DNA from: MR-S7 sp000400995
GTDB lineage: Bacteria > Pseudomonadota > Gammaproteobacteria > Burkholderiales > Burkholderiaceae_C
Direction: 5' to 3'
Length of the DNA: 64,000 nucleotides
Assembly: GCF_045291395.1 (NCBI RefSeq)
Contig: NZ_CP152342.1
Span: 496,001 to 560,000 of the forward strand
Both the position numbers and the translations under genes were made by a program. This document shows positions 8,490 through 17,336 of the stretch, piece after piece. Position 1 is the stretch's first letter. Each line of letters starts with the position of its first letter. The notes below the pieces were generated by a model. The model made no database searches, had not been told where the DNA came from, and saw only the letters and a list, made by a program, of their open reading frames with translations.

Positions 8490-8978
8490 GTGAAAATCAA
8501 GAGTCATAAAGACTTCTTTTCCGGCCTGATGTTCCTGGCCGTGGGAGGTGGATTCGCCTGGGGCGCCACCACCTACAGCGTGGGAACGGGCGCCCGCATG
8601 GGCCCGGGCTACTTCCCGCTGCTGCTGGGCATCCTGCTGGCCATCATCGGCGCCGTCATCATGTTCAAGGCCACCGTGGTCGAGACCGTGGACGGCGATC
8701 CGGTCGGCAAGTGGGCCTGGAAGCAGATCGTGTTCATCATCGGCGCCAACCTGCTGTTCGGCGTGCTGCTCGCGGGCCTGCCAAGCTTCGGCGTGCCGGC
8801 CATGGGCCTTATCGTGGCCATCTACGGGCTGACCTTCGTGTCCAGCCTTGCAGGCAACCAGTTCAAGTTCATTGAAGTGTTCATCCTGGCCACCATCCTG
8901 GCGGCCGGCAGCTATGTGGCTTTCGTGTGGGCGCTGAATCTGCAGTTCCCTGTCTGGCCCAGCTTCATCGTAGGTTGA
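8490..8978 (+). CDS. tctB: Tripartite tricarboxylate transporter small membrane subunit TctB
   Basis: A 162-residue membrane protein with four predicted helices, starting MKIKSHKDFFSGLMFLAVGG, the typical TctB opening, with a GTGARMGPGYFP loop. It forms the membrane part of a TTT carboxylate importer with TctA, which starts 14 bases downstream. TTAGGAGACA provides a ribosome-binding site before the ATG. The 138 bases upstream contain only a weak CTATGG/CCATAG hairpin. No binding-protein gene (tctC/Bug) adjoins; Bug proteins occur at 20.9 and 44.1 kb and may partner it. Confidence 0.92.
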   Translation: MKIKSHKDFFSGLMFLAVGGGFAWGATTYSVGTGARMGPGYFPLLLGILLAIIGAVIMFKATVVETVDGDPVGKWAWKQIVFIIGANLLFGVLLAGLPSFGVPAMGLIVAIYGLTFVSSLAGNQFKFIEVFILATILAAGSYVAFVWALNLQFPVWPSFIVG

Positions 8979-8992
8979 GTGGAGACTAGACC

Positions 8993-10504
8993 ATGGAATT
9001 GTTCGAACACCTCTCGATGGGTTTTGGCGTCGCGTTTACGTTCCAGAACCTGATCTACTGTTTCATCGGCTGTCTGCTGGGCACGCTGATCGGCGTGCTG
9101 CCCGGCGTGGGCCCCGTGGCGACCATCGCCATGCTGCTGCCCGCCACCTACGCGCTGCCGCCCGTGGCCGCGCTGATCATGCTGGCGGGCATCTACTACG
9201 GCGCGCAGTACGGCGGCTCCACCACCGCCATCCTGGTGAACCTGCCGGGCGAATCGTCCTCGGTGGTGACCGTGATCGACGGCTACCAGATGGCGCGCAA
9301 GGGCCGTGCAGGCCCCGCGCTCGCGGCCGCCGGCATCGGCTCGTTCTTCGCGGGCTGCGTGGGCACCATCATCCTGGCCGCCTTCGCCCCGCCGCTGACC
9401 GAAGTGGCCTTCAAGTTCGGCCCCGCCGAATACTTCTCGCTGATGGTGCTGGGCCTGATCGGCGCCGTGGTGCTGGCCTCGGGCTCGCTGCTCAAGGCCG
9501 TGGGCATGATCGTGCTGGGCCTGCTGCTGGGCCTGGTGGGCACGGACGTGAACTCCGGCGTGGCGCGCTACAGCTTCGACATCCCCGAGCTGACCGACGG
9601 CATCAACTTCGTCGTGATCGCCATGGGCGTGTTCGGCTACGGTGAAATCATCGCCAACCTGTCCAAGCCCGACGACGAGCGCGAGGTGTTCACCGCCAAG
9701 GTGCAAGGCCTGTTCCCCACGGCCGAGGACTTCAAGCGCATGTTCCCCGCCATGATCCGCGGCACGGCCCTGGGCTCGGCGCTGGGCATCCTGCCCGGCG
9801 GCGGCGCGCTGCTGTCGGCCTTCGCGGCCTACACCATCGAGAAGAAGACCAAGCTCAAGCCCGGCGAGGTGCCGTTCGGCCAGGGCAACATCCGCGGCGT
9901 GACGGCCCCCGAGTCGGCCAACAACGCCGGTTCGCAGACTTCCTTCATCCCGCTGCTGACGCTGGGCATCCCGCCCAACGCCGTGATGGCGCTGATGGTG
10001 GGCGCGATGACCATCCACAACATCCAGCCCGGCCCGCAGGTGATGACCAGCAACCCCGAACTGTTCTGGGGCCTGATCGCCTCGATGTGGATCGGCAACC
10101 TGATGCTGATCATCCTGAACCTGCCGCTGATCGGCATGTGGATCAAGCTGCTGACCGTGCCCTACCGCTGGCTGTTCCCCTCCATCGTGCTGTTCTGCGC
10201 GATCGGGGTGTACTCCACCAACAACAACACCTTCGACGTGTGGCTGGTGGGTGCGTTCGGCTTCGTGGGCTACCTGTTCTACAAGCTGGGTGTGGAGCCC
10301 GCGCCTCTGCTGCTGGGCTTCATCCTGGGGCCGATGATGGAAGAGAACCTGCGCCGTGCACTGCTGCTTTCGCGCGGTGACTGGAGCGTGTTCGTCACGC
10401 GTCCCATCTCCGCCGGCCTGCTGGCTGCCGCGGCACTGCTGCTGGTCATCGTGCTGCTGCCCGCGGTGAGCAAGAAGCGGGAAGAGGCCTTCGTCGAGGA
10501 TTGA
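8993..10504 (+). CDS. tctA: Tripartite tricarboxylate transporter large permease TctA
   Basis: A 503-residue permease with about a dozen hydrophobic segments. Family hallmarks: GTLIGVLPGVGPVATIAML near the N-terminus, YYGAQYGGSTTAILVNLPGE, and the second internal-repeat motif LGILPGGGALLSAFAAY with NNAGSQTSFIPLLTLGIPPN. It transports carboxylates together with TctB and a periplasmic Bug-type protein. TctB is immediately upstream, so the two form an operon ending at the strong terminator 10543-10577. The substrate cannot be read from sequence. Confidence 0.94.
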   Translation: MELFEHLSMGFGVAFTFQNLIYCFIGCLLGTLIGVLPGVGPVATIAMLLPATYALPPVAALIMLAGIYYGAQYGGSTTAILVNLPGESSSVVTVIDGYQMARKGRAGPALAAAGIGSFFAGCVGTIILAAFAPPLTEVAFKFGPAEYFSLMVLGLIGAVVLASGSLLKAVGMIVLGLLLGLVGTDVNSGVARYSFDIPELTDGINFVVIAMGVFGYGEIIANLSKPDDEREVFTAKVQGLFPTAEDFKRMFPAMIRGTALGSALGILPGGGALLSAFAAYTIEKKTKLKPGEVPFGQGNIRGVTAPESANNAGSQTSFIPLLTLGIPPNAVMALMVGAMTIHNIQPGPQVMTSNPELFWGLIASMWIGNLMLIILNLPLIGMWIKLLTVPYRWLFPSIVLFCAIGVYSTNNNTFDVWLVGAFGFVGYLFYKLGVEPAPLLLGFILGPMMEENLRRALLLSRGDWSVFVTRPISAGLLAAAALLLVIVLLPAVSKKREEAFVED

Positions 10505-10542
10505 CGCACGCGCCCACGCGGGCCTTCGCGGCCCGCGCAACC

Positions 10543-10577
10543 GGCCGGCCAGGGGCAACCCTGACCGGCCTTTTTTT
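10543..10577 (+). terminator. Rho-independent terminator of tctBA
   Basis: Stem GGCCGG-CAGGG, loop GCAA, CCCTG-CCGGCC with one mismatch, then seven T. A second hairpin with a TTCG loop (GCGGGCC/GGCCCGC) lies just before it. Confidence 0.9.
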
Positions 10578-10580
10578 GCT

Positions 10581-10640
10581 TCTAAAAAAGTAGCTGCTTG
10601 CGCTTGCCCTGCAAGGGTTGCGGGCCGATTGGGCTCCAAA
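10581..10640 (+). repeat. Short palindromic repeat, copy 3
   Basis: AGTAGCTGCTTGCGCTTG, then CCCTGCAAGGGTTGCGGGCC and GATTGGGCT. It sits between the tctBA terminator and the EamA gene; an in-frame ATG at 10618 inside it is unlikely to be a real start. Confidence 0.85.
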
Positions 10641-10677
10641 GCCGGATAATTGCCGTTTGCATTCTCTCCGGTGGCCT

Positions 10678-11625
10678 GTGTTCGAGGCCGCCGCTTCTTT
10701 CGTGCCACCACCTTCCTCTGCACCCGTGCCTGCGTCCGGCAAGCCCCTGGCGGCCGGCATGGCGCTGGCCGTCTTCGGGGCCATCGCCTTCAGCGGCAAG
10801 GCGATCATCGTCAAGCTCGCCTACCGCTACGGCGTGGACGCGGTGACGCTCATCATGTACCGCATGCTGTTCGCGCTGCCCATCTTCGCCGCCATGGCGT
10901 GGTGGGCCAGCCGCGGCCGGGCGCCGCTCACGCGGCGCGACTGGCTGGGCGTGGCGGGACTGGGCGTGTCGGGCTACTACCTGGCCAGCTTCCTGGATTT
11001 CGCGGGGCTGGCCTACATCAGCGCCAGCCTGGAGCGGCTGATCCAGTACCTCACCCCCACATTGGTGCTGCTGCTGGGCTGGCTGTTCTACGGCCGGGGG
11101 CCGCGCTGGGGGCAGGTGCTGGGCATGGGCATCGGCTATGCGGGCGTGCTGTTGGTCTTCGGACGCGAGGCCAGCCTGCAGGGGCCCGACGTGGCATGGG
11201 GCGTGCTATTGGTGTTCCTGTCGGCGCTGAGCTACGCGGTCTACCTGGTCTACAGCGGCGAGATGGTGCGGCGCCTGGGCGCACTGCGCCTCGTGGGGCT
11301 GGCGACCAGCGTGGCGTGCCTGTGCTGCCTGCTGCAGTTCATCGTGCTGCGGCCGCTGGCCGCGGCCGTGGTGGCTCCCGAAGTGCTGTGGCTGTCGCTG
11401 CTCAACGCCACGCTGTGCACGGCCGCGCCGGTGCTGATGGTGATGATGGCCATCGAGCGCATCGGGGCAGGCATGGCGGCGCAGGCCAGCATGGTCGGGC
11501 CGCTGTCCACGATCTTCATGGGCGTGTGGCTGCTCGATGAGCCGTTCACGCCCTGGATCGCGGCGGGCACGGGGCTGGTCCTCGTGGGCATCTTCGTGTT
11601 CACGCGCATGGCCCGGCCCCGGTAG
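10678..11625 (+). CDS. EamA/DMT-family transporter
   Basis: A drug/metabolite-superfamily exporter of about 315 residues with ten hydrophobic segments in two EamA halves. Visible traits are the N-terminal half ending with SGYYLASFLDFAGLAYISASLERLIQYLTP, and the second half with MSAQASMVGPLSTIF-like helices near 11.5 kb. The start is uncertain: GTG at 10678 (MFEAAASF) is used because the longer ORF begins within the dispersed repeat; ATG at 10759 would still keep all helices. It stands alone between terminators and the SDR gene. The substrate is unknown. Confidence 0.82.
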   Translation: MFEAAASFVPPPSSAPVPASGKPLAAGMALAVFGAIAFSGKAIIVKLAYRYGVDAVTLIMYRMLFALPIFAAMAWWASRGRAPLTRRDWLGVAGLGVSGYYLASFLDFAGLAYISASLERLIQYLTPTLVLLLGWLFYGRGPRWGQVLGMGIGYAGVLLVFGREASLQGPDVAWGVLLVFLSALSYAVYLVYSGEMVRRLGALRLVGLATSVACLCCLLQFIVLRPLAAAVVAPEVLWLSLLNATLCTAAPVLMVMMAIERIGAGMAAQASMVGPLSTIFMGVWLLDEPFTPWIAAGTGLVLVGIFVFTRMARPR

Positions 11626-11674
11626 GGCTGCGGCGGGCGCCGCAGTCCACTATGATCGTTTCAAACTGTTAACT

Positions 11675-11691
11675 AGACTCCAGGGGAGTCT
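11675..11691 (+). promoter_or_regulatory. Perfect leader hairpin before the SDR gene
   Basis: AGACTCC-agg-GGAGTCT, a perfect 7-bp stem, lies directly before AGGAGCAAGGC and the ATG at 11705. It has no T-tract, so it is not an ordinary terminator. It could be an operator or an RNA element near the ribosome-binding site. Confidence 0.45.
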
Positions 11692-11704
11692 TCAGGAGCA
11701 AGGC

Positions 11705-12517
11705 ATGGATCTGGGCATCTCCGGAAAGTGGGCGCTGGTCTGCGGCGCCAGCAAGGGGCTGGGGCGCGGCTGCGCCGAGGCGCTGGTGCGCGAGGGCGTG
11801 AACCTGGTGGTCAATGCGCGCAGCGCCGATGCGCTGCAGCAGACCGCGGCGCAACTGCGCGAAGAAGGCGCGCGCGCCGCGGGCGCGGCGCCGCAGGTGA
11901 TCGCCGTGGCGGCCGACATCACCACGCCCGAGGGGCGCGCGGCCGTGTTCGGCGCGGCGGGCGGACCGGGCAAGGACTTCGATATCGTGGTCACCAACGC
12001 GGGCGGCCCGCCGCCGGGCGATTTCCGCGACTGGGACCGCGACGCCTGGGTGCGCGCCGTGGACGCCAACATGCTCACCCCCATCGAGCTCATCCGCGCC
12101 ACGGTGGACGGCATGGCCGCGCGCGGCTTCGGGCGCATCGTCAACATCACCTCCAGCGCGGTGAAGGCGCCCATCGACATCCTGGGCCTGTCCAACGGTG
12201 CGCGCAGCGGGCTGACCGGCTTCGTGGCCGGCGCGGCGCGCAGCTCCATCGCCGCGCGCGGCGTCACCATCAACAACCTGCTGCCGGGCCGGTTCGACAC
12301 CGACCGGCTGGTCGGCACCATCAACGCCGCGGCGGCCAAGACCGGCAAGAGCGTGGAGGAGGTGCGCCGCATGCAGCAGGCCGCGATACCGGCGGGGCGC
12401 TACGGCACGCCGCAGGAGTTCGGCGCCATCTGCGCGTTCCTCTGCAGCGTGCAGGCCGGCTACATGACGGGGCAGAACGTGCTGGCCGACGGCGGGGCCT
12501 ATCCCGGCACGTTCTGA
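11705..12517 (+). CDS. Atypical short-chain dehydrogenase/reductase family protein
   Basis: A 270-residue Rossmann-fold protein starting MDLGISGKWALVCGASKGLG. The cofactor motif GASKGLG and the NAGG motif (VVTNAGGPPPGDF) are intact. The catalytic Ser region is present (NITSSAVKAP), but the usual Tyr-x-x-x-Lys appears replaced by Ser-Asn-Gly-Ala-Arg before SGLTGFVAGAAR. Related annotated proteins are often called 3-oxoacyl-ACP reductase, but without the Tyr/Lys pair a normal SDR oxidoreductase reaction is doubtful. A 7-bp hairpin precedes its ribosome-binding site. It is followed by the TRAP-type binding protein gene after 33 bases. Confidence 0.85.
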   Translation: MDLGISGKWALVCGASKGLGRGCAEALVREGVNLVVNARSADALQQTAAQLREEGARAAGAAPQVIAVAADITTPEGRAAVFGAAGGPGKDFDIVVTNAGGPPPGDFRDWDRDAWVRAVDANMLTPIELIRATVDGMAARGFGRIVNITSSAVKAPIDILGLSNGARSGLTGFVAGAARSSIAARGVTINNLLPGRFDTDRLVGTINAAAAKTGKSVEEVRRMQQAAIPAGRYGTPQEFGAICAFLCSVQAGYMTGQNVLADGGAYPGTF

Positions 12518-12550
12518 ACGAAGGCGCGCGCAGGTGCTGAAGGGGCTCTC

Positions 12551-13651
12551 ATGCATGTGCTGCGATATTCCACGGAGTGGCCGGCCGCACGCCGGCTGGC
12601 GCGCGTGCTCGCCGTGGCATTGCTGTGCGGCGGCGTTGCGCTCGCGTCGCCATCGCAGCCTCCCGTGGCGGCGCCTTTCAAGCTGCGCGTGGTGGGCGGG
12701 CTGGCCGGCGTCACGCAGTACACGCAGCTCGAAGCCCCTTTCTGGACACGGGACCTGCCGCGCTTGAGCCAGGGCCGCTTCAGCGCCGACGTGGTGCCCT
12801 TCGACCGCGCGGGCGTGCCGGGCATGGAAATGCTGCGCCTGCTGCAGCTGGGCGTGGTGCCCTTCGGCACGGTGCTGATGAGCTCGCTGTCGGCGCAGTA
12901 TCCGCAGTACACGGCGGTGGATCTGCCGGGGCTCAACCCCGACTTCGCTGCGCTGCGCACCTCGCTGCAGGCCTTCCGCCCCTACCTGGACCAGGCGCTG
13001 CGCGAGGAGCACGGCATCGAGACGCTGGCGATCTACGTCTATCCGGCGCAGGTGGTCTTCTGCAAGCAGGCACTGAGCGGCCTGGCGGACCTGCGTGGGC
13101 GCAAGGTGCGCGTGTCCTCCGCGGCGCAGGGGGACTTCATGGCCGCGCTGGGCGCCAAGCCGCTGCTCACGCCGTTCTCGGAGATGGTCAAGAGCATCAA
13201 GGCGGGGGCGAGCGAGTGCGCGGTGACGGGCACCATGTCGGGCAACATCCTGGGGCTGCACATGCACACCACGCACCTGTACCCCATGCCCATCACCTGG
13301 GGGCTGGCCATCTTCGGCGCCAACCGCGCGGCCTGGCAGGCGCTGCCGCAGGAACTGCGCATGCTGCTGCAGGCCGAACTGCCCAAGCTGGAAACCGCCG
13401 TGTGGCTGAGCGCGGAGCAGGACACGGCCCAGGGCGTGGCCTGCAACACCGGCAGCGCGCAGTGCACCACCGGGCGGCGCGGCGAGATGGCGCTGGTGCC
13501 CGTGCGCGCGCCCGACGAGGCCCGCCGCCGCGAGATCTTCGACACCGTGGTGCTGCCGCGCTGGATCGGCCGCTGCGGCGCGTCCTGCGCCGACATCTGG
13601 CGGCGCACCATCGGACCGGCGCGCGGCATCGCCGCGCCGGCCGCTCCATGA
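12551..13651 (+). CDS. TRAP-type periplasmic substrate-binding protein (DctP-like), probable sensory partner
   Basis: A 366-residue secreted protein with an N-terminal signal region (ARVLAVALLCGGVALAS). It resembles DctP-family binding proteins: LKVSSAAQ-type motif (RKVRVSSAAQGDF), FSEMVKSIKAGASECAVTGTMSG, and a helix LPQELRMLLQAELPKLE. No TRAP permease genes (dctQM) are adjacent. Instead, its stop overlaps the ATG of a GGDEF-EAL protein as ATGA. Several cysteines cluster in the C-terminal part (CNTGSAQC, CGASC). The pairing suggests a ligand sensor feeding the c-di-GMP enzyme; this is inference. Confidence 0.82.
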   Translation: MHVLRYSTEWPAARRLARVLAVALLCGGVALASPSQPPVAAPFKLRVVGGLAGVTQYTQLEAPFWTRDLPRLSQGRFSADVVPFDRAGVPGMEMLRLLQLGVVPFGTVLMSSLSAQYPQYTAVDLPGLNPDFAALRTSLQAFRPYLDQALREEHGIETLAIYVYPAQVVFCKQALSGLADLRGRKVRVSSAAQGDFMAALGAKPLLTPFSEMVKSIKAGASECAVTGTMSGNILGLHMHTTHLYPMPITWGLAIFGANRAAWQALPQELRMLLQAELPKLETAVWLSAEQDTAQGVACNTGSAQCTTGRRGEMALVPVRAPDEARRREIFDTVVLPRWIGRCGASCADIWRRTIGPARGIAAPAAP

Positions 13652-16308
13652 GGCTTGCGCCGCTGCCCCGTCCCCGCCTGGCCGTCTGGAGCGCGGTCGG
13701 ACTCTTCCTGCTCGCGCTGGGCGCGACCGTGGGCCTGCTGCTCAAGAGCACGCATGGCGATGCGCTGGGCGAGAGCGAGGCGCGCGTCACGCGCTTCGTC
13801 ACGGGCGCGCAGGCCGGCATGAACCGCACGCTGCTGGCGTTCGACGTGCTGCTGGCCACCACCGAGGAACTGCTGGAGCTCGCTACCAGCCACCGCGACC
13901 ATTTCGACCGGGCGCGGGCCAGCGAGCTGCTGCGCACCGCCGCGCGCCAGAACCTGATGCTGCGCTACGTGGCGCTGCTGGACGGCCAGGGCCGGCTGCT
14001 GGCCTCGTCCATCCCCCGCGGCGATCCGCAGGCCGTGGAGCTGCCCCCGGGCTTCCTGGCCGCGGCCATGGCGCCCACCGTGCCCACGCTCGCGATGAGC
14101 GCGCCGCAGCTCAGCACCGCGAGCTCCGAGCGCGTGCTGTACGTGGCGCGTCCCTTGCGGCTGGGCGACGGCACGCAACTGCTCGCGCTGGCCCAGGTGC
14201 CTGTGGATGCGCTGGTGCCGGTGCTGATGCAGGGGCTGAGCATGCCGGACCTGGAGGTCACGCTCGAGCGCGGGCGCGGCGAGATGCTGATCGGCGTGGC
14301 GGCGCAGCAGAGCCTGGTGGAGCGCACCCAGGCGGCGGGGCCGCCGCTGGGCGACGCGGGCGGCATCGCCGCCGATTCCTGGGGGGCCGGCGCCCGGCTG
14401 AGCGGAGCGCCCGCGATGGTGTCGGCGCGGCCCTTGCTGTACCCGGATCTGTGGATCACGGCCAGCCTGCCGCGCGGCGCGGCCCTGGCCGCGTGGGAGG
14501 AAGAGGCCCGCTCCATGGCCCTGGTGGCGCTGCTGTTCGGCGCCTCGGTGGTGCTGGCCGGCATCTTCGCCACGCTGTACCTGCAGCGCATGCATGGCGC
14601 GCGCCAGGTGGCGGCGCGCTCCAAGGCCACGCTGGACCAGGCGCTCAGCTCCATGGTCAGCGGCTTCGTGCTGCTCGACGCGGACCACTGCCTGGTGCAG
14701 TGGAACCAGCGCTTCGAGGAAATGTTTCCCTGGCTGCAAGGAATGCTGGCCGTGGGGTTGCCGTTTCGCCGCGTGCTGGAAACCACGGTCCACTACAACC
14801 TGCCCGGCATGAGCGCCGAGGACAAGCGCGCCTGGATCGAGCAGCGGCTGCAGCAGCAGCGCAGCGCGCAGGGCACGTTCGAGCAGCGGCTGCCTTCGGG
14901 ACGCTACCTGCAGCTCACCGAGCGCGCCACGCCCGAAGGCGGGCTGGTCATCGTCTACCACGACGTCACCGACCTGCGCCGCGCCGCCGCCGAGATCGAG
15001 AACCTGGCCTTCTACGACCCGCTCACCGGCCTGCCCAACCGCCGCCTGCTGCTGGACCGGCTCGGCCAGGCGTGCACGGCGGAGATGCGCGAGGGCACGC
15101 TGGGCGCGGTGCTGTTCATCGACCTGGACCATTTCAAGACCCTCAACGACAGCATGGGCCACGAGGTGGGCGACCAGCTGCTGCAGCAGGTGGCGCGGCG
15201 CCTCGAAGGCTGCGTGCGCGGCAGCGACATGGTGGCGCGCCTGGGGGGCGACGAGTTCGTGGTCATGCTGCTGGGCCTGCCCGGCGACAGCGACACCGCT
15301 GCCGAGCAGGTGCGCCGCGTGGGCGAGAAGATCGTGCACCTGCTCGCCCAGCCCTTCCACCTGGGCCGGCAGACGCACCACGGCAGCTGCAGCATGGGCG
15401 CCACGCTGTTCGGCGAGGTGCTGCAGACCGCGGCCGAGGTGCTCAAGCAGGCCGACATCGCCATGTACCAGGTCAAGGCCCAGCGCGGCAACGCGCTGTG
15501 CTTCTTCGATCCGGGCATGCAGGTGGCGCTCAACGAGCGGGCGCGGCTCGCGTCCGACCTGCAGGCGGCTCTGCCTGCCGGGCAGTTCCTGCTCTACCTG
15601 CAGCCGCAATGCACGCGGGACGGCGCCATCGTGGGCGCCGAGGCGCTGCTGCGCTGGCGCCATCCCGTGCGCGGCCTGGTGCCGCCCGCGCAGTTCATCG
15701 GCGTGGCCGAGGACAGCGACCTCATCGTCGCCATCGGCCACTGGGTGCTGCGCAGCGCCTGCGCCATCCTCGCGCGCTGGGCGCAGGAGCCGGGCCTCGG
15801 CGGGCTGTCGCTGAGCGTGAACGTGAGCGCGCGCCAGTTCCGCCAGGCCGACTTCGTCGAGCTGGTCACCCAGGCGCTGCAGGCGAGCGGCGCGCGAGCG
15901 CACCGGCTGGAGCTGGAGTTGACCGAGTCGCTGGTGCTGGAGGACGTGCAGGACTCCATCGCCAAGATGCACCAGCTGCGCACCAAGGGCGTGCGCTTCG
16001 CGGTGGACGACTTCGGTACCGGCTACTCGTCGCTGGCCTACCTCACGCGGCTGCCGCTGCACCGGCTCAAGATCGACCGTTCCTTCGTGCACCACCTGGG
16101 CGAGCGCCACAGCGACAACGTGGTGGTGCAGACTATCCTGGGCATGGCCCGCAACCTGGAGCTGGAGGTGGTGGCTGAGGGCGTGGAGACCGAGGCGCAG
16201 CGCGACTTCCTCTCGGACCACGGCTGCGACGTGTACCAGGGCTATCTGTTCGGCCGGCCCATGCCGGTGGACGCGCTGGAAGCGCTGCTCGCGCCCCTCG
16301 GCCAGTGA
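13648..16308 (+). CDS. Membrane-anchored PAS-GGDEF-EAL cyclic-di-GMP enzyme
   Basis: An 886-residue protein. An N-terminal helix (VWSAVGLFLLALGATVGLLL) and a second one near ALLFGASVVLAGIFATLYL bracket a periplasmic sensor region of about 240 residues. A PAS-like domain follows (SGFVLLDADHCLVQWNQRFEEMF), then GGDEF with an intact GGDEF motif near residue 534 and an EAL domain with EALLRWRHP near residue 665, DDFGTGYSSL and QGYLFGRPM. Both catalytic motifs are intact, so it could make and degrade c-di-GMP. The start ATG overlaps the stop of the binding-protein gene as ATGA. A 12-base gap separates its stop from a convergent EamA gene. Confidence 0.93.
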   Translation: MRLAPLPRPRLAVWSAVGLFLLALGATVGLLLKSTHGDALGESEARVTRFVTGAQAGMNRTLLAFDVLLATTEELLELATSHRDHFDRARASELLRTAARQNLMLRYVALLDGQGRLLASSIPRGDPQAVELPPGFLAAAMAPTVPTLAMSAPQLSTASSERVLYVARPLRLGDGTQLLALAQVPVDALVPVLMQGLSMPDLEVTLERGRGEMLIGVAAQQSLVERTQAAGPPLGDAGGIAADSWGAGARLSGAPAMVSARPLLYPDLWITASLPRGAALAAWEEEARSMALVALLFGASVVLAGIFATLYLQRMHGARQVAARSKATLDQALSSMVSGFVLLDADHCLVQWNQRFEEMFPWLQGMLAVGLPFRRVLETTVHYNLPGMSAEDKRAWIEQRLQQQRSAQGTFEQRLPSGRYLQLTERATPEGGLVIVYHDVTDLRRAAAEIENLAFYDPLTGLPNRRLLLDRLGQACTAEMREGTLGAVLFIDLDHFKTLNDSMGHEVGDQLLQQVARRLEGCVRGSDMVARLGGDEFVVMLLGLPGDSDTAAEQVRRVGEKIVHLLAQPFHLGRQTHHGSCSMGATLFGEVLQTAAEVLKQADIAMYQVKAQRGNALCFFDPGMQVALNERARLASDLQAALPAGQFLLYLQPQCTRDGAIVGAEALLRWRHPVRGLVPPAQFIGVAEDSDLIVAIGHWVLRSACAILARWAQEPGLGGLSLSVNVSARQFRQADFVELVTQALQASGARAHRLELELTESLVLEDVQDSIAKMHQLRTKGVRFAVDDFGTGYSSLAYLTRLPLHRLKIDRSFVHHLGERHSDNVVVQTILGMARNLELEVVAEGVETEAQRDFLSDHGCDVYQGYLFGRPMPVDALEALLAPLGQ

Positions 16309-16320
16309 GCCTGTCGTTCG

Positions 16321-17223
16321 TCAGCGCCGGGACGACACCACGATCCCGCCCACGATGAGCGCGAACGCCAGCGCGTGGTACAGGTGGGGCACCTCGCCGA
16401 GCAGCGCGGCGGACAGGATGGCGGCGAACAGCGGCGTGAGGTTGATGAAGAAGCCTCCCGCCACCGGCCCCGCGCGCTGCACGCCCATGCCCCAGCAGCG
16501 GTAGGCCAGGATGGCCGGCCCGACGGCGATGAACGCCAGGCCCGCCGCCAGCGGCCAGCCCCACACGATGGGCGCGGCGCCGCCCAGCGACCATTCGCCC
16601 GCGGCGAATGCGCCCGACCAGAGCAGGCCGAAGACCATCTGCGCCATCAGGAACGCGGCCCAGTCGCCGCGCACGCCGGCCGGCTCGCTGGTGCGCACCA
16701 GCAGCCAGCTGTAGAGCGCCCACGAGATGGTCGCCAGCACCATGTACAGGTCGCCTGGCACCAGCCGCAGCGCCAGCAGCTGGTCCCAGCTGCCGCGGCT
16801 GAGCACCAGCAGCACGCCCGCCACCGACAGCATCGCGCCCGCCATCTGCCGGCGCGACACCGGCACGCCGAAGCACAGCGCGCCCGTCAGCAGCATCCAC
16901 ACGGGCGTGCCAGAGCCCACCAGGGTCACGTTCAGCGGGGTGGAGGTCTGCAGCGCCATGTACTGCAGCGCGTTGTAGCTGCCGATGCCCAGCAGCCCCA
17001 GCAACGCATAGCGCCGCCAGTGGGGCCATAGCGGGCTGGAGGGGCGCAGCACCTGCCAGGCCAGGGGCAGCAGCAGCGCGAAGGCCAGCAGCCAGCGCGC
17101 GAAGTTCAGGGTGACGGGCGGGATCAGCGTGTGGAGCAGGCGGCCGGCCACGGCGTTGCCGGCCCACAGCAGCGGCGCGGCGGTCAGCAGCAGCGCGGTG
17201 CCGGGAGTGATGCGTTGGTTCAT
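16321..17223 (-). CDS. EamA/DMT-family transporter
   Basis: A 300-residue ten-helix exporter starting MNQRITPGTALLLTAAPLLWAGNAVAGRLLH. The PALLWAGN opening and the NALQYMALQTSTPLNVTLVGSGTPVWM stretch are typical of EamA proteins; the second half contains ATISWALYSWLLVR and FFINLTPLFAAILSAALLGE. The ATG at 17223 is the first that starts at the membrane domain; longer reading frames extend into the divergent promoter region. It faces the quinone reductase gene across 113 bases. The substrate is unknown. Confidence 0.9.
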   Translation of the reverse strand: MNQRITPGTALLLTAAPLLWAGNAVAGRLLHTLIPPVTLNFARWLLAFALLLPLAWQVLRPSSPLWPHWRRYALLGLLGIGSYNALQYMALQTSTPLNVTLVGSGTPVWMLLTGALCFGVPVSRRQMAGAMLSVAGVLLVLSRGSWDQLLALRLVPGDLYMVLATISWALYSWLLVRTSEPAGVRGDWAAFLMAQMVFGLLWSGAFAAGEWSLGGAAPIVWGWPLAAGLAFIAVGPAILAYRCWGMGVQRAGPVAGGFFINLTPLFAAILSAALLGEVPHLYHALAFALIVGGIVVSSRR

Positions 17224-17336
17224 AGGGGGGCCAACTGTAAGCCAAGGGGTAAGACAGAGCCGGGGGCAGGGGCGGGCGAAACATGGCAGGATCGCGGCTC
17301 GTTGCCAACCCACCCCTGAACAAGGAGACCGTTTCC

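Noticed and set aside
10618..10678. Upstream ATG start of the EamA gene (MRADWAPK...)
   Set aside because: It lies in a dispersed repeat and gives a non-membrane, unconserved-looking extension.
13039..16221. A 1,060-codon minus-strand open frame across the binding-protein and GGDEF-EAL genes
   Set aside because: Antisense to intact catalytic domains, with Ala/His/Gln-biased composition and no domain motif.
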